Shown: in pieces, positions 15,417 to 15,850 of the stretch
How positions within the stretch are numbered: position 1 is the first letter of the stretch
Layout: each line of letters begins with the position of its first letter
Origin: Proteobacteria bacterium UBA1673
Lineage (GTDB): Bacteria; Pseudomonadota; Gammaproteobacteria; Comchoanobacterales; Comchoanobacteraceae
DNA: 15,850 nt
Direction: 5' to 3'
Assembly (NCBI GenBank): GCA_002320385.1
Contig: DCKN01000082.1
Span: 1-15,850 of the forward strand
Notes under the pieces: generated by a model
What the model was told of the DNA's origin: nothing
Seen by the model: the letters and a program-made list of their open reading frames with translations, nothing else
Database searches by the model: none
Position numbers and translations under genes: made by a program

Positions 15417-15686
15417 TTATGATTTACGATCGCCAGCGTGCTGCTTGAACAATCGAGTTAAGGCGTACATCCCTAGCTTCTTCCCAACCATCTCAGTTTG
15501 GATGAATACTGGCAAGTAGTTTCTACCGTTGTGTACAAGAAACTTAAGCCCGACAAAATCAGGAATGATTGTACAATCTCGGTCACGTGTTTTGATTGGC
15601 GCTTGACTACCTGAGTCGAGTGCTTTAAACACCTTTTTAAGTAAGCGACCTGATACGTAGGGTCCTTTCTTGGCTGATCTTGGCAT
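15417..15686 (-). CDS. rpsS: 30S ribosomal protein S19
   Basis: Head protein of the small subunit, partner of S13. The 89 residues begin [11 protein letters not shown] and include [14 protein letters not shown] and [14 protein letters not shown]. The conserved TWSRRSTI segment reads TRDRDCTI at 33-40, losing the Trp and one Arg. GAGGAG lies before the ATG. It starts 3 bases after rplB. Confidence 0.97.
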   Translation of the reverse strand: MPRSAKKGPYVSGRLLKKVFKALDSGSQAPIKTRDRDCTIIPDFVGLKFLVHNGRNYLPVFIQTEMVGKKLGMYALTRLFKQHAGDRKS

Positions 15687-15689
15687 TTC

Positions 15690-15850
15690 CTATCTCCTCT
15701 TCTTCTTGCTTCTACGCTTTACAATCATATGATCAGTACGCTTACAAGACCGTGTTTTTTTACCCTTTGTCTGTAGACCTGTTGGTGAACAAGGATGTCT
15801 ACCACCTGATGTCCGACCTTCACCGCCACCATGAGGATGGTCGATTGGGT
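15690..15850 (-). CDS. rplB: 50S ribosomal protein L2, C-terminal end (5' part outside window)
   Basis: Peptidyl-transferase-centre protein. Only the last 52 residues are in view: [12 protein letters not shown], then [14 protein letters not shown] and the end [10 protein letters not shown]. The HPHGGGEGR signature contains the conserved His equivalent to Escherichia coli His229. The tail is a few basic residues longer than usual. The TAG stop lies 3 bases before the rpsS ATG. Confidence 0.97.
   Translation of the reverse strand, partial: PIDHPHGGGEGRTSGGRHPCSPTGLQTKGKKTRSCKRTDHMIVKRRSKKKRR

Noticed and set aside
1..15850. Mobile elements, CRISPR arrays, tRNA genes or phage genes
   Set aside because: No transposase, terminal inverted repeats, spaced repeats or cloverleaf sequence was seen on either strand.

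Overview
The window reads as bacterial chromosome from a gammaproteobacterium of moderately low GC. Two points support this. The dacA-lipB-lipA linkage is gammaproteobacterial, and secY-rpmJ-rpsM is uninterrupted by the adk, map or infA genes found there in many other bacteria. Several ribosomal and RNA polymerase proteins depart from near-invariant motifs, which suggests a fast-evolving, perhaps host-associated lineage. I cannot place it to a genus. I see no tRNA, rRNA, CRISPR array, insertion sequence or phage gene, and no gene-free stretch longer than 300 bases.

Left part (1-5071, plus strand). A 5'-truncated dacA (D,D-carboxypeptidase) is followed by lipB (octanoyltransferase). A near-consensus sigma-70 promoter then precedes lipA (lipoyl synthase). 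A DedA-PAP2 fusion membrane protein overlaps the end of lipA, and 15 bases after it comes a stand-alone acyltransferase of polyketide-synthase type. LipB and LipA make protein-bound lipoate from octanoyl-ACP. The fusion is probably an undecaprenyl-phosphate recycling enzyme. The acyltransferase should load malonyl units onto an acyl carrier protein. This last gene is the best candidate for something unusual.

Centre (5072-5131). A short convergent gap holds a small hairpin with an A-tract and a T-tract, plausibly a two-way terminator.

Right part (5132-15850, minus strand). Transcribed leftwards are the S10 operon end, the spc operon and the alpha operon without a break: rplB (partial), rpsS, rplV, rpsC, rplP, rpmC, rpsQ, rplN, rplX, rplE, rpsN, rpsH, rplF, rplR, rpsE, rpmD, rplO, secY, rpmJ, rpsM, rpsK, rpsD, rpoA, rplQ. 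Genes are tightly packed, with many ATGA, TAATG or directly abutting junctions and ribosome binding sites inside the upstream gene. Points of note are a long-form S14 that carries four zinc-ribbon cysteines, an S11 lacking the Asn-Gly that becomes isoaspartate, and an RpoA with an N-terminal extension and altered dimer-helix motif.
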